From Burkholderia sp. (lineage in GTDB: Bacteria > Pseudomonadota > Gammaproteobacteria > Burkholderiales > Burkholderiaceae): a DNA stretch of 29,692 nt. Both the position numbers and the translations under genes were made by a program. The notes below the pieces were generated by a model, which was not told where the DNA came from, made no database searches, and saw only the letters and a list, made by a program, of their open reading frames with translations. The stretch is from assembly GCA_028292565.1 (NCBI GenBank), contig JAQGMD010000010.1:1-29692 (forward strand), read 5' to 3'. Shown here one piece after another: positions 26,127 to 29,692 of this stretch. Numbering within the stretch: the first letter of the stretch is position 1; each line of letters begins with the position of its first letter.

Positions 26127-28358
26127 TCATTCAGGACCCAATACCCGAAAGACTTCTTCAAGCGTAGTCAGGCCGGATTTGGTTTTTTCGAAAGCATCAT
26201 CGCGCAACGTTGCAAACCCGCGATCATGCGCATATTGCGTAATTTCGGTAATCGCGGCTTGAGACGCAACCAGGTGACGCAGGTGGCCGTCGAACGCGAG
26301 TACTTCGTACAGCCCGATCCTACCTTTGTACCCCGTTTGATAGCACGCCTGGCAACCGGATCCCTTATAGGCAACTGCCATCCCGGCCGAAAAACGACCG
26401 CCCAAACGATGGAGCAACGTGGCGTCAGGCACCGCCTCGGTGCGGCAGTGACTGCAAATATGGCGCACCAGCCGCTGCGCAATGATCGCCTCAAGCGCCG
26501 TTGCCACCACGAACGGTTTGAGTCCCAGGTCAAACAGCCGGGAAATCGTGGCGAGGGCAGAGTTCGTGTGCAGTGTAGAAAACACCTGATGGCCGGTGAG
26601 TGCCGCGTGAAACGCCACCTCGGCAGTTTCGATGTCACGGATCTCGCCAATCAGGAGCACGTCCGGGTCTTGTCGCAAGATGGCGCGCAGAATCGATGGA
26701 AAGGTCAAGCCGATCTTCTCGCGCACGAGGACTTGGCCAGCGGCGTCGAGATAGTATTCAACCGGATCCTCGATCGTGATGTAGTTCTTGTCCGGCGTCG
26801 CATTGCCTTGCAACAAGCTATAGAGCGTCGTCGTTTTCCCGCTACCGGTGGGCCCCGTTGCCAGCACGATTCCTTGCGGCTTATCGCTGGCGTGACGAAT
26901 TTTCGCGAGGTCGGCAGCCCCGAATCCAAGCGCATTGAGGCTCAGCACGGCAGAATTCCGGTCAAGGATCCGCATCACGATTTTCTCGCCGTTGACTGTT
27001 GGCAGCGTCGAGACTCGGAGGTCGACCACGCGTTTCGGGGTCTTCACGGCAAGACGGCCGTCCTGGGGACGCCGACGTTCCGAAATATCGAGTTCCGCCA
27101 TCACCTTGATGCGCGAGACGATGGATTGGTGCATCGCGTGTGGAATCTGGATTTTGTCTATCAACACGCCGTCGATGCGCAGCCGCACCATGACATTTTT
27201 TGCCCGTGGCTGGATATGGATATCCGACGCGCCGAGCCGGATCGCTTCCAGCAAAATTGAGTTGACCAGACGAATGGCGGGAGGCTCGTCCGAGCCATGT
27301 AACAGCTCCTCGATCGATTGCGAATCGTTATCGTCTTCAATGACGATTTCGATTCCCTCATAGGGGTCGGGCGAGCCAAAGCTCGCTTCAAGGTCCGTAA
27401 TGTCGGTGGCATCGGTTTTATAGACTTCGGTGATCTTGGCCTGGATCGATGCCATCGATGCCAATACGGGCACGAGTTCCAGGCCTGTTACAAATCGCAA
27501 GTCGTCCATCAATCCGGCGTCGAGCGGGTCAGCCATTGCCAGTGTCAGTCGCTTGCCTTCGACCTTGAGGGGCATGATCAACTGGCGCTGGCAGAGCGAG
27601 GCCGGCACCAGTGCCGCCACCGCGAAATCGATGGTGAACTCGTTCAGCGTGACTTGCTGAACCATCAATTCCTTGGCCAACAGGTCATGAATCGCCTTTT
27701 CGGCGATCCAGCCGCGCTCCACGATAAGCTTGATCATCGGCTCTTTGCGCTGGTGTTGCTGCTGGCTCCGCATCAAGTCCTGTACCTGTTGAACGTTGAG
27801 GACACCACGTTTGTTGAGCATGACGGCCAGTTGACTACGGTTGGAAACTCCAAACTTCGCCAGCTGTTCAATCTCAGTCTTCCTGGACTGATTCTCTTTT
27901 GTTAACGCGCTGTTCTTCTGTTTGAGTTCATGCTGCTCAAGTGCTAGCCCGAAGGTCACGCGCAGGTCGTCGTCATTCCAGGGCTTGAGAATGAACTTGT
28001 AGACTGCGCCACTTTTCATGGCGCCGACCACGGCGTTGACGTCGGCATGTCCGGTCAGCATGATTCGAATCATGTCGGGTTGAAGCGAACGCGCATGCTT
28101 CAGCAAATCGCCGCCGTTCAGCCCGGGCATCATGTAGTCGCAGATGATCAGCTGAAAGGGTTCCCTTCCAAGCCGCGTTAGGGCTTCCTTCGGATCCTGA
28201 ATGCAGACGACGTCATAATTTTCCTGCCGGAAGACGCGCCGCAATGCCGACAATACATTGGGTTCGTCGTCGACCAACAATATCCGGTATCGCGAACGTT
28301 CAGGCTGTTCGCCGGCCGCAGGTGCCGGATCGCCGGTAAACAAATGGGCATAACTCAT
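26127..28358 (-). CDS. Receiver domain fused to GspE/PilB-type secretion ATPase
   Basis: A 743-residue fusion. Residues 24-140 are a receiver domain with D30-D31, phospho-accepting D74 in IICDYMMPG, T102 and K125 in ILKPWNDD. A coiled coil follows (about 140-170). Residues about 176-230 hold two tandem 24-residue repeats shaped like the c-di-GMP-binding MshEN motif (G185 and G216 in matching places), but without the leading Arg-Leu-Gly. The ATPase core has Walker A GPTGSGKTT (502-510), IEDPVEY, Walker B DVLLIGEIRD (566-575), the His box STLHTN (594-599) and a four-cysteine zinc motif (C635, C638, C669, C672). All expected catalytic parts are present. The start overlaps the upstream kinase stop as ATGA. 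No pilin, PilC or other secretion gene is in the window. Confidence 0.95.
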   Translation of the reverse strand: MSYAHLFTGDPAPAAGEQPERSRYRILLVDDEPNVLSALRRVFRQENYDVVCIQDPKEALTRLGREPFQLIICDYMMPGLNGGDLLKHARSLQPDMIRIMLTGHADVNAVVGAMKSGAVYKFILKPWNDDDLRVTFGLALEQHELKQKNSALTKENQSRKTEIEQLAKFGVSNRSQLAVMLNKRGVLNVQQVQDLMRSQQQHQRKEPMIKLIVERGWIAEKAIHDLLAKELMVQQVTLNEFTIDFAVAALVPASLCQRQLIMPLKVEGKRLTLAMADPLDAGLMDDLRFVTGLELVPVLASMASIQAKITEVYKTDATDITDLEASFGSPDPYEGIEIVIEDDNDSQSIEELLHGSDEPPAIRLVNSILLEAIRLGASDIHIQPRAKNVMVRLRIDGVLIDKIQIPHAMHQSIVSRIKVMAELDISERRRPQDGRLAVKTPKRVVDLRVSTLPTVNGEKIVMRILDRNSAVLSLNALGFGAADLAKIRHASDKPQGIVLATGPTGSGKTTTLYSLLQGNATPDKNYITIEDPVEYYLDAAGQVLVREKIGLTFPSILRAILRQDPDVLLIGEIRDIETAEVAFHAALTGHQVFSTLHTNSALATISRLFDLGLKPFVVATALEAIIAQRLVRHICSHCRTEAVPDATLLHRLGGRFSAGMAVAYKGSGCQACYQTGYKGRIGLYEVLAFDGHLRHLVASQAAITEITQYAHDRGFATLRDDAFEKTKSGLTTLEEVFRVLGPE

Positions 28359-29632
28359 GCCGCGCCTCCAGCAAGACCGGTGTCTTCGGCGCCCTTTGCA
28401 CCCTGCTCGACCGGCAGGTATACGGTGAAAGTGCTTCCCTCCGCAACCACCGTCTCGACTTCGATGCGCCCGCCGTAGGCGGCAACGATATCGCGGCTGA
28501 CGGTCAGGCCGAGGCCCATGCCCTTGCCTACATCGTGAGTGGTAAAAAACGGATCGAAAATGCGGCCAATGAGTTCGTGTTCGATGCCGCAGCCATTGTC
28601 GCTGACCGCGACACGGATTTCATCGCCGGCAGCCCGGCTGGCGATGCGGATCGCGCCGCCGTCTTGGCTGATCGCCTGGCGCGCGTTCTGAATCAGTGCG
28701 AACAATACCTGATTCAGGCGGCTTTGGTCGCAGACGACATCGGGTAGCGGCTGCAGGTCCAGTTCGATCGCAACATTCACCGGCAATTGGTCAGTGACGA
28801 TGCCCACTGCCGCGTGCACCGCATCATTAACATTGACCGCGCCGATGGCAGATATGCTGTCAATACTTGCATAGGCCTTGAGATTCGCCACGATGCGGGC
28901 GATACGATCCGCGCCGGAAGTCGACTCGGCGAGCAGTCCGGGAAAGTCTTCCAATACAAAATCCATGTCAAGCGTGCGCCATAGTGAACCAGCGAAATTC
29001 ATGTCACCCGCGCGAAACGCATCGAGCGCTTTTTGCACCTTATCGATATAGGCCGACGCGGTGGTCAGATTGCTGCGGATGAAGCCGATGGGATTATTGA
29101 TTTCATGTGCCATTCCTGCGGAGAGCGTGCCGATCGACGCCATTTTCTCCGCTTGATAGAGCAAGCGTTGCGCGCGATCGATCACTTCAACCTGCTCCTT
29201 CACGCGCTGGTCGAGCTGCTCGGAGAGTTGACGATAGCGTGCTTCCGAATCCTGGAGTGCGACATGCTTTTTCTGCAGCGCTTCATAGTCGGCATTCACC
29301 GCTTCAAGATGCAGATCGGCTGCCATTTGGTATCGGTAAGAACTGGTGAGTATCATCTCCAGCAATGCGGCGGCCGCTTCAAGCCGATTGCGCGCCACGC
29401 CAGTTGCCTGTAGCCGCCCGATCGTCTCGATATCGATGCGCAACGGTATCGCAATTGCGTCGGCAACAGTGATGATGTCGGCTCCCAATATTACCGTGCC
29501 ACCGGCGTCGACAAGGCGCCAGGCGTGGCCAAGGATGCCGGCAAGAGCAGATTCCAGTTTGGCGCGCGGCACCGCGCGCAACAGCTCGACCAGCGTGACG
29601 TCACGATCAAACTGCGCAAGCATGCTGCTCAC
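28355..29632 (-). CDS. Soluble histidine kinase with unknown N-terminal domain
   Basis: A 425-residue kinase without membrane segments. Residues 1 to about 105 form an N-terminal domain I do not recognise, with strands such as VDAGGTVILGADIITVADAIAIPLRI that could be a small ligand-sensing fold. A coiled coil (about 108-160) precedes H176 in [17 protein letters not shown]. The HATPase_c domain has RLNQVLFALIQNARQAI, VSDNGCGIE, FDPFFTTHD and GKGMGLGLTVS. The GTG start has GGGAGG upstream, which is good support, but the same frame stays open to the window edge, so a longer protein cannot be excluded. It is translationally coupled to the receiver-ATPase gene and is its most likely phosphodonor. 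Confidence 0.9.
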   Translation of the reverse strand: MSSMLAQFDRDVTLVELLRAVPRAKLESALAGILGHAWRLVDAGGTVILGADIITVADAIAIPLRIDIETIGRLQATGVARNRLEAAAALLEMILTSSYRYQMAADLHLEAVNADYEALQKKHVALQDSEARYRQLSEQLDQRVKEQVEVIDRAQRLLYQAEKMASIGTLSAGMAHEINNPIGFIRSNLTTASAYIDKVQKALDAFRAGDMNFAGSLWRTLDMDFVLEDFPGLLAESTSGADRIARIVANLKAYASIDSISAIGAVNVNDAVHAAVGIVTDQLPVNVAIELDLQPLPDVVCDQSRLNQVLFALIQNARQAISQDGGAIRIASRAAGDEIRVAVSDNGCGIEHELIGRIFDPFFTTHDVGKGMGLGLTVSRDIVAAYGGRIEVETVVAEGSTFTVYLPVEQGAKGAEDTGLAGGAA

Positions 29633-29692
29633 GATCCGCCTCCCGTGGCGGTAATAAAGCTCGCGCGCGACAATCCGTGCGTCGCACCCAGC

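Noticed and set aside
25940..26161. 73-codon minus-strand frame overlapping the end of the receiver-ATPase gene and the small domain gene
   Set aside because: The sequence has no protein-like pattern or ribosome site, and its start lies within the ATPase coding end.

Overview
The window reads as a chromosomal segment of a betaproteobacterium, probably Burkholderiales and possibly Oxalobacteraceae-like. That placement is an inference from protein style, moderately high GC and gene content; no rRNA or other taxonomic marker is present. Every intact gene lies on the minus strand, so transcription runs from right to left. The only plus-strand gene is a decayed transposase at the left edge.

Right part (about 21.4-29.7 kb): a signalling cluster. 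In transcription order it holds a soluble histidine kinase, a receiver domain fused to a complete GspE/PilB-type secretion ATPase, a 106-residue stand-alone small domain protein, an HDOD protein, a second soluble histidine kinase, a receiver-HD-GYP protein, an uncharacterised 63-codon small ORF with a strong ribosome binding site, and a stand-alone receiver protein. Most junctions overlap as ATGA or TGATG, which suggests translational coupling. No DNA-binding output domain is present. The outputs appear to be a motor-type ATPase and probably c-di-GMP turnover. This is the least conventional part of the window.

Middle and left part (about 1.6-21.3 kb): one long cobalamin operon headed by a clear cobalamin riboswitch. 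The order is cbtB, cbtA, 2Fe-2S ferredoxin, cobN, a chlI-chlD fusion, a cobA remnant, cbiE, a cbiX-cbiC fusion, cbiD, cobI, cobM, cbiG, a cobJ-cobK fusion, cobW, cobO, cobB/cbiA, bluB and hupE. Cobalt importers (CbtAB, HupE) bracket the biosynthetic genes. The ring-contraction genes (CbiD, CbiG, and CbiX for early cobalt insertion) are of the anaerobic or early-cobalt type. The same operon also carries a late-insertion-type chelatase (CobN with ChlID) and the oxygen-dependent BluB. cobA survives only as its first ~21 and last ~41 codons, and neither cbiT nor cobG is visible. Histidine-rich metal-binding stretches recur in CbtA, CobN and CobW.

Left edge (1-1.5 kb): an IS5-family insertion sequence with imperfect terminal inverted repeats and a CTAG direct repeat. 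Its transposase is broken by at least four indels.
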